DNA from: Betaproteobacteria bacterium | GTDB taxonomy: Bacteria > Pseudomonadota > Gammaproteobacteria > Burkholderiales > Rhodocyclaceae | Direction: 5' to 3' | DNA length: 64,000 bases | NCBI GenBank assembly: GCA_020621865.1 | Contig: JAHRYW010000007.1 | Coordinates: 114,865-178,864, forward strand | In this document: positions 1-9,108 of the stretch, one piece after another | Layout: the number at the start of each line of letters is the position of its first letter | Numbering within the stretch: position 1 is the first letter of the stretch | The notes under the pieces: generated by a model | The model's input: the letters and a program-made list of their open reading frames with translations, nothing else | Told to the model about the DNA's origin: nothing | Database searches by the model: none | Position numbers and translations under genes: made by a program

Positions 1-1
1 T

Positions 2-1909
2 GCGCCGATGGGTATGGCCGAAATCGCCGAAGTTCTCTGGCGTCGCCACCTGCGCCACAGCCCGACCAATCCGCAATGGGCTGACCGCGACCGCTTCGTG
101 CTGTCCAACGGCCACGGCTCGATGCTGATCTACGCGCTGCTCCACCTGACCGGCTACGACCTGACGATCGACGATCTGAAGAATTTCCGCCAGCTGCACT
201 CGAAGACGGCCGGCCACCCGGAATACGGCATCACCGTCGGCGTCGAAACCACGACCGGCCCGCTTGGCCAGGGCATTACGAACGCCGTCGGCTTCGCGCT
301 GGCCGAGAAGGTGCTGGCCGCCGAATTCAACAAGCCGGGTCACACCATCGTCGACCACAACACCTACGTCTTCCTCGGCGACGGCTGCCTGATGGAAGGC
401 GTCTCGCACGAAGCCTGCTCGCTGGCCGGCACGCTCGGCCTGGGCAAGCTGATCGCTTTCTGGGACGACAACCGCATCTCCATCGACGGCCACGTCGAAG
501 GCTGGTTCACCGATCACACGCCGGGCCGTTTCGAATCCTACGGCTGGCATGTCATCGCCAACGTCGACGGCCATGACGCCGAAGCCGTCGAGCAAGCCCT
601 GCTCGCCGCCAAGGCGGTGACCGACAAGCCGAGCCTGATCTGCTGCAAGACGACGATCGGCGCCGGCGCACCGAACAAGCAAGGCTCGCACGACTGCCAC
701 GGCGCCCCGCTCGGCAAGGATGAAATTGCCGCCGCCCGCGAATACATCGGCTGGGAACACGCCCCGTTCGAGATCCCGGCCGACGTCTACGCCGCCTGGG
801 ACCGCAAGGCCGACGGCGCTGCCATCGAAAGCGAATGGAACACCCGCTTCGCCGCCTACCGCGCCGCCTTCCCGGCCGAAGCCGCCGAATTCGAGCGCCG
901 AGTGGTCAAGGGTGAGCTGCCGGTCAACTGGGCAGCCACCAAGGCCGCCTACATCGCCGCCTGCCGCGACAAGGCCGAGAACATCGCCACCCGCAAGGCT
1001 TCGCAGAACGCCATCGCCGCGCTGGTCCCGGCCGTGCCGGAAATCTTCGGCGGCTCGGCCGACCTGGCCGGTTCCAACCTGACCTTCGTCAAGGGCAGCA
1101 AGGGCGTCACCCAGACCGAGGGCGGCAACTACTGCTACTACGGCGTGCGCGAATTCGGCATGACCGCCATCGCCAACGGCATCGCGCTGCACGGCGGCCT
1201 ATTGCCCTACACCGCGACCTTCCTGGTCTTCTCCGATTACGCCCGCAACGGCATCCGCATGGCGGCGCTGATGAAGCAGCGCCAGATCATGGTCTACACC
1301 CATGACTCCATCGGTCTCGGCGAAGACGGCCCGACGCACCAGCCGGTCGAGCACATCCCGTCGCTGCGCATCATCCCCAATCTCGACGTTTGGCGCCCGG
1401 CCGACGCGACCGAAACGGCGATCGCCTGGACGGCAGCGGTCGAGCGCACCGATGGCCCGAGCCTGCTCGCCCTGTCGCGCCAGAACCTGCCGACCGTGAC
1501 GCAGAAGATCGCCGATGCCGACATTGCCAAGGGTGGCTACGTGCTGTCCGATTGCGATGGCGAAGCCCAGATCACGCTGATCGCCACCGGCTCCGAAGTC
1601 AAGCTGGCGCTCGACGCCCAGGCCGCGCTGGCAGGCGAAGGCATCGCCAGCCGCGTCGTCTCGATGCCCTGCACCAATGTCTTCGACCGCCAGAGCGAGG
1701 AGTACAAGAAGTCCGTCGTCGGCGCCTGCAAGACCCGCATCGCCATCGAAGCGGCGCATCCGGATTTCTGGCGCAAGTATGTCGGCCTGCATGGCGCCGT
1801 GATCGGCATCGACCGCTTCGGCGAATCCGCCCCGGCCGGCCAGCTGTTCGAATTGTTCGGTTTCACCGTCGCCAACGTCGTCAAGACGGCCAAGGCGCTG
1901 TTGTCCTGA
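2..1909 (+). CDS. tkt: Transketolase, 5' end cut by window
   Basis: ThDP-dependent transketolase of the pentose phosphate pathway, moving two-carbon ketol units between sugar phosphates. The reading frame is open to the window edge and starts in the conserved [13 protein letters not shown] segment, so roughly 25-30 N-terminal residues are missing. Visible family motifs: [25 protein letters not shown], the ThDP/metal motif GDGCLMEG, and [18 protein letters not shown] in the pyrimidine-binding domain, followed by the C-terminal domain. It lies 24 bp upstream of gap and probably shares its transcript. A second, diverged transketolase (cbbT) occurs at 53.6 kb. Location in the glycolytic cluster suggests this is the housekeeping copy. 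Confidence 0.95.
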   Translation, partial: APMGMAEIAEVLWRRHLRHSPTNPQWADRDRFVLSNGHGSMLIYALLHLTGYDLTIDDLKNFRQLHSKTAGHPEYGITVGVETTTGPLGQGITNAVGFALAEKVLAAEFNKPGHTIVDHNTYVFLGDGCLMEGVSHEACSLAGTLGLGKLIAFWDDNRISIDGHVEGWFTDHTPGRFESYGWHVIANVDGHDAEAVEQALLAAKAVTDKPSLICCKTTIGAGAPNKQGSHDCHGAPLGKDEIAAAREYIGWEHAPFEIPADVYAAWDRKADGAAIESEWNTRFAAYRAAFPAEAAEFERRVVKGELPVNWAATKAAYIAACRDKAENIATRKASQNAIAALVPAVPEIFGGSADLAGSNLTFVKGSKGVTQTEGGNYCYYGVREFGMTAIANGIALHGGLLPYTATFLVFSDYARNGIRMAALMKQRQIMVYTHDSIGLGEDGPTHQPVEHIPSLRIIPNLDVWRPADATETAIAWTAAVERTDGPSLLALSRQNLPTVTQKIADADIAKGGYVLSDCDGEAQITLIATGSEVKLALDAQAALAGEGIASRVVSMPCTNVFDRQSEEYKKSVVGACKTRIAIEAAHPDFWRKYVGLHGAVIGIDRFGESAPAGQLFELFGFTVANVVKTAKALLS

Positions 1910-1933
1910 TTTTTTAGAGAGGGAGTTAGATTC

Positions 1934-2962
1934 ATGGCTATCAAGGTTGCAATCAACGGTTTCGGTCGTATCGGTCGCTGCACGCTGCGCGCCATCTACG
2001 AGCAGGGCCTGCAGAACGAATTCGAAGTCGTCGCCATCAACGCCTCCGGCGACCTGGCGACCAACGCCCATCTGCTCAAGTACGACACCACCCACGGTCG
2101 CTTCCGTACCTCTGTCGAAACCGAAGGTGAAAACTGCATCATCATCGACGGCAAGAAGATCGCTTTCTACTCGACCAAGGACCCGAAGGGCGTCAACTGG
2201 GCCAGCCACGGCGTCGACGTGCTGCTTGAATGTACCGGTGCCTACACCACCAAGGCCAAGGCCCAGGCGCTGCTCGACCAGGGCGCGAAGCGCGTACTGA
2301 TCTCCGCCCCGGGCGGCGACGACGTCGACACGACCATCGTCATGGGTGTTAACGAAGAAGCCCTGAAGTCCGGCATGACCGTCGTTTCCAATGCTTCCTG
2401 CACGACCAACTGCCTGGCCCCGGTCGCCAAGATCCTGGCCGACAGCGTCGGCATCAAGCAGGGCCTGATGACCACCATCCACGCCTACACCAACGACCAG
2501 GTCACCGTCGACGTCCGCCACAAGGACCTGCGCCGCGCCCGTGCCGCTGCCGCCAACATCATCCCGACCAAGACCGGTGCCGCCAAGGCCGTCGGCCTGG
2601 TGCTGCCGCAACTGGTTGGCAAGGTCGATGGTTTCGCGCTGCGCGTACCGACCATCAACGTCTCGCTGGTCGACCTGACCTTCACCGCTGACCGCGCCAC
2701 CACCAAGGAAGAAATCAACGCCTTGATGACTGCCGCCGCCAACGGCCCGCTGAAGGGCATCCTCGACGTCAACAACGAGCCGCTGGTCTCCTCCGACTTC
2801 AACCACACCACCGTGTCCTCGACCTTCGACGCGACGCAGACCCGCGTCATCAAGAACGAAGACGGCTCGGTGCTGGTCAAGGTCCTGGCCTGGTACGACA
2901 ACGAGTGGGGCTACTCCTGCCGCATGCTGGACGCTGCCCGCGCCTGGATGGCCGTCAAGTAA
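1934..2962 (+). CDS. gap: Glyceraldehyde-3-phosphate dehydrogenase, type I
   Basis: Phosphorylating GAPDH, 342 residues, the normal length. The N-terminal Rossmann motif [15 protein letters not shown] and the catalytic motif [12 protein letters not shown] (Cys about residue 156) are intact, as is the C-terminal [12 protein letters not shown]. An AG-rich ribosome site (agagagggag) precedes the ATG. It follows tkt by 24 bp and is closed by a strong hairpin terminator 15 bp after the stop. The cbb operon at 52.5 kb carries a separate GAPDH. This copy probably serves glycolysis/gluconeogenesis. Confidence 0.96.
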   Translation: MAIKVAINGFGRIGRCTLRAIYEQGLQNEFEVVAINASGDLATNAHLLKYDTTHGRFRTSVETEGENCIIIDGKKIAFYSTKDPKGVNWASHGVDVLLECTGAYTTKAKAQALLDQGAKRVLISAPGGDDVDTTIVMGVNEEALKSGMTVVSNASCTTNCLAPVAKILADSVGIKQGLMTTIHAYTNDQVTVDVRHKDLRRARAAAANIIPTKTGAAKAVGLVLPQLVGKVDGFALRVPTINVSLVDLTFTADRATTKEEINALMTAAANGPLKGILDVNNEPLVSSDFNHTTVSSTFDATQTRVIKNEDGSVLVKVLAWYDNEWGYSCRMLDAARAWMAVK

Positions 2963-2977
2963 GCTGTTTGTTTCAGG

Positions 2978-3000
2978 AAAGGGGCCGCAAGGCCCCTTTT
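2978..3000 (+). terminator. Rho-independent terminator after gap
   Basis: Stem AAAGGGGCC / GGCCCCTTT with loop GCAA, ending in a T-run. It ends 34 bp before the start chosen for epd, so epd transcription must depend on read-through or on a promoter inside gap. Confidence 0.85.
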
Positions 3001-3033
3001 GTTTCACCCCGCCAGAAAGCCCTGCGCCCCAAC

Positions 3034-4083
3034 GTGCCCGATTCTGCTCCCCTGCGTCTTGCCATCAACGGTTACGGCCGCATCGGCCGCTGTTTCCTGC
3101 GTGCCCTGCTGGAGTCGCCGGTGGCGCACAAGCTTCAGGTCGTCGCCATCAACGAACCGGCGAACCTGGAAAGCATGGCCTACCTGACCCGTTTCGATTC
3201 GACTCATGGCCGCTTCCCCGGCTCGGTCGAGGTCGATGGCGAAAACCTGCTGATCGACGGCCGGCCGATTGCCGTCAGCCATGCCCGGACACCGGAAGAG
3301 GTCGACTGGCGCGCGCTGGACCTCGACCTGCTGATCGAAGCCTCCGGATGCTACGGTCAGCGGCAAAATTTGGCCAAATTCATCAATGCCGGCTGCCCGC
3401 GCCTGCTGCTCTCGCACCCCGGCGCCAGCGGCGAGGATGTCGATGCGACCATCGTCGCCGGCATCAACCAGCAGACGCTGACCGGCGCCGAACAACTGGT
3501 CTCGGCCGCCTCGTGCACGACCAACGCCATCGTCCCGCTGCTCGACCTGCTCGACCGCGAAGTCGGCGTCGAGCAGGCGCTGCTGACGACGCTGCATTCG
3601 GTCATGAACGACCAACCGCTGATCGACGGCTATCACCATGACGACCTGCGGCGCACCCGCTCGGCGATGCAGTCGATCATCCCGGTGTCGACCGGCCTGG
3701 CCCGCGGCATCGAGCGCCTGCTGCCGCAACTGGCCGGCCGCGTCCAGGCCAAGGCGATCCGCGTGCCGACCACCAATGTCTCGGCCATCGACCTGAGCAT
3801 CGCCACCCAGCGCCCGGTCTCGGCGCACAGCATCAACCTGCTGCTGGCCGACGCCGCGCGCGGCCCGCTGAAGAAACTGATCGCCTATTCCGAGGCTGCC
3901 CACGCCTCGATCGATTTCAATCACGATCCCCATTCGGCCATCGTCGACGGCAGCCAGACCCGCACCGCCGGCACCCACCTGGTCAACCTGTTCGTCTGGT
4001 TCGACAACGAATGGGGCTTCGCCAACCGCATGCTGGAAGTGGCCGACCACTGGTCGCGACTTTGGCCGCAAAAAGACAACTAA
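3034..4083 (+). CDS. epd: D-erythrose-4-phosphate dehydrogenase (GAPDH family)
   Basis: GAPDH-superfamily enzyme of 349 residues. I assign it to Epd (erythrose 4-phosphate to 4-phosphoerythronate, the first step of the DXP-dependent pyridoxal phosphate route) because it carries Epd signatures that gap here lacks: [39 protein letters not shown] and [16 protein letters not shown]. Catalytic [12 protein letters not shown] has its Cys near residue 161. No ATG lies between the gap terminator and the conserved [11 protein letters not shown] segment, so the GTG at 3034 is the most likely start. Its ribosome site is weak. The order epd-pgk parallels E. coli epd-pgk-fba. One copy of the dispersed 40-bp motif lies within the gene (codons about 105-117) without changing the length relative to E. 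coli Epd. Confidence 0.85.
   Translation: MPDSAPLRLAINGYGRIGRCFLRALLESPVAHKLQVVAINEPANLESMAYLTRFDSTHGRFPGSVEVDGENLLIDGRPIAVSHARTPEEVDWRALDLDLLIEASGCYGQRQNLAKFINAGCPRLLLSHPGASGEDVDATIVAGINQQTLTGAEQLVSAASCTTNAIVPLLDLLDREVGVEQALLTTLHSVMNDQPLIDGYHHDDLRRTRSAMQSIIPVSTGLARGIERLLPQLAGRVQAKAIRVPTTNVSAIDLSIATQRPVSAHSINLLLADAARGPLKKLIAYSEAAHASIDFNHDPHSAIVDGSQTRTAGTHLVNLFVWFDNEWGFANRMLEVADHWSRLWPQKDN
3348..3383 (+). repeat. Dispersed uptake-like motif, copy 1 (inside epd)
   Basis: Core ATGCTACGGTC followed by an A-tract and TTGGCCAAATT. Read in the epd frame as Cys-Tyr-Gly-Gln-Arg. The protein aligns with E. coli Epd here without a gap, so this is sequence substitution and not insertion. Confidence 0.8.
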
Positions 4084-4103
4084 CCTCACCTTTGGAGAAG
4101 ACA

Positions 4104-5288
4104 ATGAACGTCATCAAACTGACCGACCTCGACGTATCCGGCAAGCGCGTTTTCATCCGCGCCGACTTGAACGTGCCGCAGGACGAAGCCGGCAACATCA
4201 CCGAGGACACCCGCATCCGCGCCTCGCTGGCCTCGATCAAGTACTGCCTTGAAAAGGGCGCGGCGGTGATGGTCACCTCCCACCTCGGCCGCCCGACCGA
4301 AGGCGAATGCACCCCCGACGACTCGCTGATGCCGGTCGCCGTGCGCCTCGGCCAGTTGCTGCAAAAGCCGGTCCGCTTGATCACTGACTGGGTCGACGGC
4401 GGTTTCGAGGTCAAGCCGGGCGAAGTCGTGCTGCTCGAAAACTGCCGCTGCAACAAGGGCGAGAAGAAGAACAACGAAGAACTGGCCCAGAAAATGGCCA
4501 AGCTGTGCGACGTCTACGTCAATGACGCCTTCGGCACCGCCCACCGCGCCGAAGCGACCACCCACGGCATCGCCAAGTACGCCCCGGTGGCCTGCGCCGG
4601 CATCCTGATGGGCGCCGAAATCGACGCACTGGGCAAGGCCCTGCACAACCCGAAGCGCCCGCTGGTCGCCATCGTCGGCGGCTCCAAGGTATCGTCCAAG
4701 CTGACCATCCTCAAGTCGCTGGCCGACAAGGTCGACCAGCTGATCGTCGGCGGCGGCATCGCCAACACCTTCCTGCTCGCCGACGGCAAGCGCATCGGCC
4801 AGTCACTGGCCGAGCCTGACCTGGTCAAGGAAGCCCACGCCATCATGGACATCATGAAGCAGCGCGGCGCCGAAGTGCCGCTGCCGACCGACGTCGTCGT
4901 CGCCGACGAAGTCTCGGCCCTGGCCCGCGCCAACAAGATTCCGGTCGAGGACGTGCACGCCAACGACCGCATCCTCGACGTCGGCCCGAAGACCGCCGCC
5001 AAGCTGGCCGAGATCATCGCCAACGCCGGCACCATCGTCTGGAACGGCCCGGTCGGCGTCTTCGAACTGCCGCAGTTCGCCGGCGGCACCAAGATGCTGT
5101 CCTCGGCCATCGCCCACTCCGAGGCCTTCTCGATCGCCGGTGGCGGTGACACGCTGGCCGCCATCGCCAAGTTCCACATCCACGACGACGTCGGCTACAT
5201 CTCGACCGGCGGCGGCGCCTTCCTGGAATTCCTCGAAGGCAAGACCCTGCCGGCCATCGCCGTGCTCGAAGAGCGCGCCGCCACGTAA
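4104..5288 (+). CDS. pgk: Phosphoglycerate kinase
   Basis: Cytosolic PGK, 394 residues, normal length. It interconverts 1,3-bisphosphoglycerate + ADP with 3-phosphoglycerate + ATP. Motifs: [24 protein letters not shown], the substrate-binding [14 protein letters not shown], the hinge/nucleotide region [11 protein letters not shown], and the C-terminal AGGGDTLAA and [14 protein letters not shown]. The start at 4104 follows a good TTTGGAGAAGACA ribosome site. It is 20 bp downstream of epd. This is the only pgk in the window, so it must supply both glycolysis and, unless another copy exists elsewhere, the Calvin cycle. Confidence 0.97.
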   Translation: MNVIKLTDLDVSGKRVFIRADLNVPQDEAGNITEDTRIRASLASIKYCLEKGAAVMVTSHLGRPTEGECTPDDSLMPVAVRLGQLLQKPVRLITDWVDGGFEVKPGEVVLLENCRCNKGEKKNNEELAQKMAKLCDVYVNDAFGTAHRAEATTHGIAKYAPVACAGILMGAEIDALGKALHNPKRPLVAIVGGSKVSSKLTILKSLADKVDQLIVGGGIANTFLLADGKRIGQSLAEPDLVKEAHAIMDIMKQRGAEVPLPTDVVVADEVSALARANKIPVEDVHANDRILDVGPKTAAKLAEIIANAGTIVWNGPVGVFELPQFAGGTKMLSSAIAHSEAFSIAGGGDTLAAIAKFHIHDDVGYISTGGGAFLEFLEGKTLPAIAVLEERAAT

Positions 5289-5311
5289 GCCAGACCGCCG
5301 CCGGCCGTGGC

Positions 5312-5353
5312 AATGCTACGGTCGGCGGCAAAAAAGCCCAAAAACGAAAAAAA
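5312..5353 (+). repeat. Dispersed uptake-like motif, copy 2 (pgk-pyk gap)
   Basis: AATGCTACGGTCGGCGGC followed by long A-tracts with GCCC between them. It fills most of the 84-bp space between pgk and the pyk ribosome site, downstream of the pgk stop. Confidence 0.85.
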
Positions 5354-5372
5354 GCCAGGGAAGAGAAGAGAC

Positions 5373-6806
5373 ATGTCACGCCACACCAAGATCGTTGCCA
5401 CGCTGGGCCCCGCCTCATCCACCCCGGAAATCCTCGAACGCATGGTCCAGGCCGGCGTCGATGTCGTCCGGATGAATTTTTCGCACGGCACGGCCGACGA
5501 TCACAAGGCACGCGCCGACGGCATCCGCGCTGCTGCCGCCAAATGCGGCCGGACGGTCGGCATCCTCGGCGACCTGCAGGGGCCGAAGATTCGCGTCGGC
5601 AAATTTGCCGACGGCAAGATCACGCTGGTCATCGGCGAAAGCTTCATCCTCGACGCCGGCTGCGCGCTCGGCAACCAGGAACGCGTTGGCCTCGACTACA
5701 AGGATCTGCCGAAGGATGTCGTCAATGGCGACATCCTGCTGCTCGACGACGGTCGCCTGAAGCTGGAAGTCATCGGCGTGCGCGGCCAGGAAATCCACAC
5801 CCGCGTCATCGTCGGCGGCGAGCTGTCCAACAACAAGGGCATCAACCGCCAGGGCGGCGGCCTGACCGCGCCAGCGCTGACCGCCAAGGACATGGACGAC
5901 ATCAAGACGGCGGCGCAGATCGGCGTCGATTTTGTCGCCGTCTCCTTCCCGAAGAGCGCCGCCGACATGTACATGGCCCGCCAGCTGCTGCGCGCCGCCG
6001 GCAGTTCCGCCGTGCTGATCGCCAAGATCGAGCGCGTCGAGGCGGTGACCAATCTGGAAGAAATCCTCGACGCCTCCGACGGCGTCATGGTCGCCCGCGG
6101 CGACCTCGCCGTCGAAGTCGGCGACGCCACGGTGCCGGCCCTGCAGAAAAAAATGATCCGCCTGGCCCGCGACAAGAACAAGCTGGCCATCACCGCGACG
6201 CAGATGATGGAGTCGATGATCGTCTCGCCGGTGCCGACCCGCGCCGAAGTGTCCGACGTCGCCAACGCCGTGCTCGACGGTACCGACGCCGTGATGCTGT
6301 CGGCCGAAACCGCCGCCGGCAAATACCCGGTCGAAACCATCGAGTCGATGGCCCGCATCTGCGTCGAAGCCGAGCGTTCGGCCGAAGTCACGCTCGACCG
6401 CGAATTCCTCGACCGGGTGTTCACCCGCATCGACCAGTCGATCGCCATGGCGGCGATCTGGACCGCGCATCACCTGAAGGTCAAGGCCATCGCCGCACTG
6501 ACCCAGTCCGGCTCGACCGCGCTGTGGATGAGCCGGATGAACTGCGGCGTGCCGATCTACGCACTGACGCCGGACGCCGTATCGGTCGGCCGCATGGTGC
6601 TCTATCGCGGCGTCACCCCCCTGGCGATGCAGCAGCAGCACACCGACCGCGACCGCCTGCTGGCCGAGGCCGAACAACTGCTGATCGACCGCGGCGTCGT
6701 TGACCGGGGCGACCTGATCGCCCTGACCATCGGCGAGCCGATCGGCACCACCGGCGGCACCAACACCCTGAAGATCGTCCGGGTCGGCGAGCACCAGCTT
6801 CCCTGA
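5373..6806 (+). CDS. pyk: Pyruvate kinase
   Basis: 477-residue pyruvate kinase (PEP + ADP to pyruvate + ATP). N-terminal TKIVATLGPASS, MNFSHGTADDH, GDLQGPKIRVG, the active-site block IAKIERVEAVTNLEEI with ARGDLAVEVG, and MLSAETAAGKYPVETI are intact, followed by the C-terminal alpha/beta domain with TQSGSTA. An in-frame ATG exists at 5307, but it would place repeat DNA in the protein. The ATG at 5373 starts exactly where homologues start and follows AGGGAAGAGAAGAG, so I chose it. Last gene of the tkt-gap-epd-pgk-pyk group. Confidence 0.95.
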   Translation: MSRHTKIVATLGPASSTPEILERMVQAGVDVVRMNFSHGTADDHKARADGIRAAAAKCGRTVGILGDLQGPKIRVGKFADGKITLVIGESFILDAGCALGNQERVGLDYKDLPKDVVNGDILLLDDGRLKLEVIGVRGQEIHTRVIVGGELSNNKGINRQGGGLTAPALTAKDMDDIKTAAQIGVDFVAVSFPKSAADMYMARQLLRAAGSSAVLIAKIERVEAVTNLEEILDASDGVMVARGDLAVEVGDATVPALQKKMIRLARDKNKLAITATQMMESMIVSPVPTRAEVSDVANAVLDGTDAVMLSAETAAGKYPVETIESMARICVEAERSAEVTLDREFLDRVFTRIDQSIAMAAIWTAHHLKVKAIAALTQSGSTALWMSRMNCGVPIYALTPDAVSVGRMVLYRGVTPLAMQQQHTDRDRLLAEAEQLLIDRGVVDRGDLIALTIGEPIGTTGGTNTLKIVRVGEHQLP

Positions 6807-6994
6807 CTCCCCCTCCGCCCAGCGAACCGGCCGACCGGCAGCCGGGCGGGGGCCAATGGAACTTCGATCGCCGGGTGGCCGCCGCTGCCCCCGGCCGTAC
6901 AACACCTCCCGCCGCAACCCGGCACGCCGGGCCAAATGCTCGACCATGCCGGCAAAAACCGCTAAAGTCAGGCATCTGCTCAAGAGTACACCGT

Positions 6995-8302
6995 ATGAGC
7001 GACACCCCTACCCTGCTCTTCGTCGATGACGAACCGAGCATCCTGGCTGCCCTGCGTCGGGTGTTACGACCGTACGGCTACCGCATCCTGCTGGCCGAGG
7101 GGGGCGCCGCCGGTCTGGACATCCTCGAGCGGGAAGCCGTCGATCTCATCGTTTCCGACATGCGCATGCCGCACATGGATGGCGTCGCCTTTCTCAAGGC
7201 CGCCCGCCTCCGCTGGCCAAATACCGCGCGCATTCTGCTCACCGGCTATGCCGACATGACCTCGACGGTCGCCGCCATCAACGAGGGAGCGATCCAGCGC
7301 TACATCGCCAAGCCCTGGGAGGATGACGAGCTGATCAACGCCATCCAGGAGGCGCTGGCCCGCCAGCAGCTGGAACGCGCCAACCACCAGCTGTCCGAGC
7401 TGACCCAGCGGCAGAACGAAGAACTGCGGGAACTCAATGCCAGCCTCGAACAGCAGGTTGCCGAGCGCACCAGCGAACTGCGCGCGACCCTGGCCAGCGT
7501 CGAGCAGGCGCACGGTGAATTGAAGAATTCATTCCTGACCAGCGTCCAGGTCTTCGCCAACCTGATCGAAACGCGCCACCTGCCGGTCGGCAGCCTGCTG
7601 GCCGGGCACTCCCGGCGCGTCGCCGAACTGGCGCGCTCGCTGGCGCTGCGCCTGGCACTGCCCGACGAGACGGTGCAGACGATCATGCTGGCCGGTCTGC
7701 TTCACGACATCGGCAAATTCAACCTGCCCGACGAGGTGCTCAACCAGCCCTTCAGCACCCTGCCCCCCGAACAGCAAGCGCAGGTCATGAAACATCCGAC
7801 CATCGGCCAGAACATCCTGCTCGGCATCGCGCAGTTCCGCGATCTCGCCCCCCTGGTCCGCCACCACCACGAATGCTTCGACGGCAACGGCTTCCCGGAT
7901 CGCCTGGCGGGCAACGCAATCCCGCTGGGCAGCCGGATTCTGGCCGTCGCCAACGACTATGATGCCCTGCAGATCGGCACCCTGCTCTCTCCCCCACGCA
8001 CGGGCGATGCCGCGCTCGACTATCTGACCGAACATCGCGGCCGGCGCTACGATCCGGTCGTGGTCGACACCCTCGCCCGGCTGCTGGCCGACAAGCGCAA
8101 CGAGTCCAGCGACGAATGCGCGCTGGGCTGTGCGCAACTCGAACCGGGCATGCACCTGAGCCGCGACCTGATCCACCCCGACGGCTACCTGTTACTTGTC
8201 CATGGCAACCAGCTCTCCGCCGAGATCATCGCGCAGCTGCGCCAGATCGACAGCCAGGCGCCGTCCCCACTGACTCTCCATGTCCGCCGGGAGGCGTCAT
8301 GA
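6995..8302 (+). CDS. Response regulator: receiver + HD-GYP phosphodiesterase
   Basis: 435 residues. Receiver domain (about 5-125) with VDDEPS, phosphoacceptor Asp near residue 55 in IVSDMRMP, and YIAKPWEDDEL. A coiled coil (about 125-175) follows, then a C-terminal HD-GYP domain with LLHDIGK (His/Asp near 237/238), the MKHP segment and HHECFDGNGFP in place of the canonical HHExxDGxGYP. Family knowledge: such proteins hydrolyse cyclic di-GMP under control of phosphorylation. The metal and substrate residues look complete, so activity is likely. Its stop overlaps the next start (ATGA), beginning a chain of coupled genes 6995-12550. No DNA-binding domain. Confidence 0.9.
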   Translation: MSDTPTLLFVDDEPSILAALRRVLRPYGYRILLAEGGAAGLDILEREAVDLIVSDMRMPHMDGVAFLKAARLRWPNTARILLTGYADMTSTVAAINEGAIQRYIAKPWEDDELINAIQEALARQQLERANHQLSELTQRQNEELRELNASLEQQVAERTSELRATLASVEQAHGELKNSFLTSVQVFANLIETRHLPVGSLLAGHSRRVAELARSLALRLALPDETVQTIMLAGLLHDIGKFNLPDEVLNQPFSTLPPEQQAQVMKHPTIGQNILLGIAQFRDLAPLVRHHHECFDGNGFPDRLAGNAIPLGSRILAVANDYDALQIGTLLSPPRTGDAALDYLTEHRGRRYDPVVVDTLARLLADKRNESSDECALGCAQLEPGMHLSRDLIHPDGYLLLVHGNQLSAEIIAQLRQIDSQAPSPLTLHVRREAS

Positions 8303-8460
8303 GCCGAGCCATGCTGGTCGACGACGAAGAGTCGATCCTCAAGACCCTATTTCGCGTGCCGCGCGCCCGCCTGGAGCAGCTTGAACCGGGTATTACAGAG
8401 GTACGCTGGGGAGCGGACGTCTCGGTGATTGTCGCCCCGGAATTTCAGGCCGGAGAATGA
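8299..8460 (+). pseudogene. Short receiver-like remnant, coupled to the HD-GYP gene
   Basis: 53-residue frame starting in the ATGA overlap with the HD-GYP gene. The first 20 residues (AMLVDDEESILKTLFRV) look like the first strand and helix of a receiver domain, then the sequence changes abruptly to an unrelated tail ending VIVAPEFQAGE. The phosphoacceptor Asp and the rest of the fold are absent. Most simply this is a response regulator with a large internal deletion, possibly kept because it passes ribosomes on to the GTPase start 3 bp downstream. It could also be a real small protein; nothing in the sequence decides this. Confidence 0.5.
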
Positions 8461-8463
8461 GCC

Positions 8464-9108
8464 ATGGCCGAACTGGAAAATAACCGCCTCAGTTTCAAGC
8501 TGGTCTATTACGGTCCGGCACAGAGCGGCAAGACGACCAACCTGCTGCGCCTGCACGATCTGCTCTCGCCCGAACTGAAGGGCGAGATGATGAGCATGGA
8601 GACCCAGAACGACCGCACCCTGTTCTTCGACCTGCTGCCCCTCGGTTTCCGCGCTTCCTCTGGCCTGTTGATCAAGTTTCGCCTGTTCACCGTGCCCGGC
8701 CAGGTGGCCCACGACGGCACTCGCAAGGCCGTGCTGTCGCGTGCCGACGGGGTGGTTTTCGTCGCCGATTCAGACCGTTCGCAGGAAACCAACAACGGCG
8801 AAGCCTTCCAGAGCCTGGCCGAGAATTGCAGCCGGGTCGGCCTCGATTTTGAACGCCTGCCGCTGGTCGTCCAGTTCAACAAGCGCGATCTGCCCGGCGC
8901 CGTCCCCGAAGCCGAACTGCGCGAGCGCTGGGCGGCAGCACCATGGCCGCTGCTGTTCGCCACGGCGCTGATCGGCGAAGGCGTCGAGGCGACTTTCGAG
9001 GCGCTGCTGCGCAGCCTCTACCGGCGCCATGACGAGGCCTTCCAACTGGCTGCGGTACACGGCCTGAGCGAGGCTGCCTTCATCGCCGGCGCCAAGGGGG
9101 AAGCATGA
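8464..9108 (+). CDS. MglA-like small Ras-type GTPase
   Basis: 214-residue small GTPase. P-loop GPAQSGKTT (about 17-25), the switch/G3 region TVPGQVAHD and G4 NKRDL mark it as an MglA/Arf-like bacterial GTPase. In myxobacteria MglA sets cell polarity and type IV pilus placement; the link here to a PilB/GspE-type ATPase two genes downstream fits a polarity or pilus-regulation role, which is inference. No MglB/Roadblock partner is encoded next to it. The stop overlaps the start of the kinase gene by 4 bp. Confidence 0.85.
   Translation: MAELENNRLSFKLVYYGPAQSGKTTNLLRLHDLLSPELKGEMMSMETQNDRTLFFDLLPLGFRASSGLLIKFRLFTVPGQVAHDGTRKAVLSRADGVVFVADSDRSQETNNGEAFQSLAENCSRVGLDFERLPLVVQFNKRDLPGAVPEAELRERWAAAPWPLLFATALIGEGVEATFEALLRSLYRRHDEAFQLAAVHGLSEAAFIAGAKGEA

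Noticed and set aside
1199..3007. 602-codon open frame on - opposite tkt and gap
   Set aside because: Antisense of two certain enzymes; low-complexity Gly/Asp/Val sequence.
6807..6994. Gene or RNA in the pyk to HD-GYP gap
   Set aside because: 188 bp of GC-rich sequence with imperfect inverted repeats near 6820-6850 but no T-run, conserved RNA shape or coding frame that I can support.
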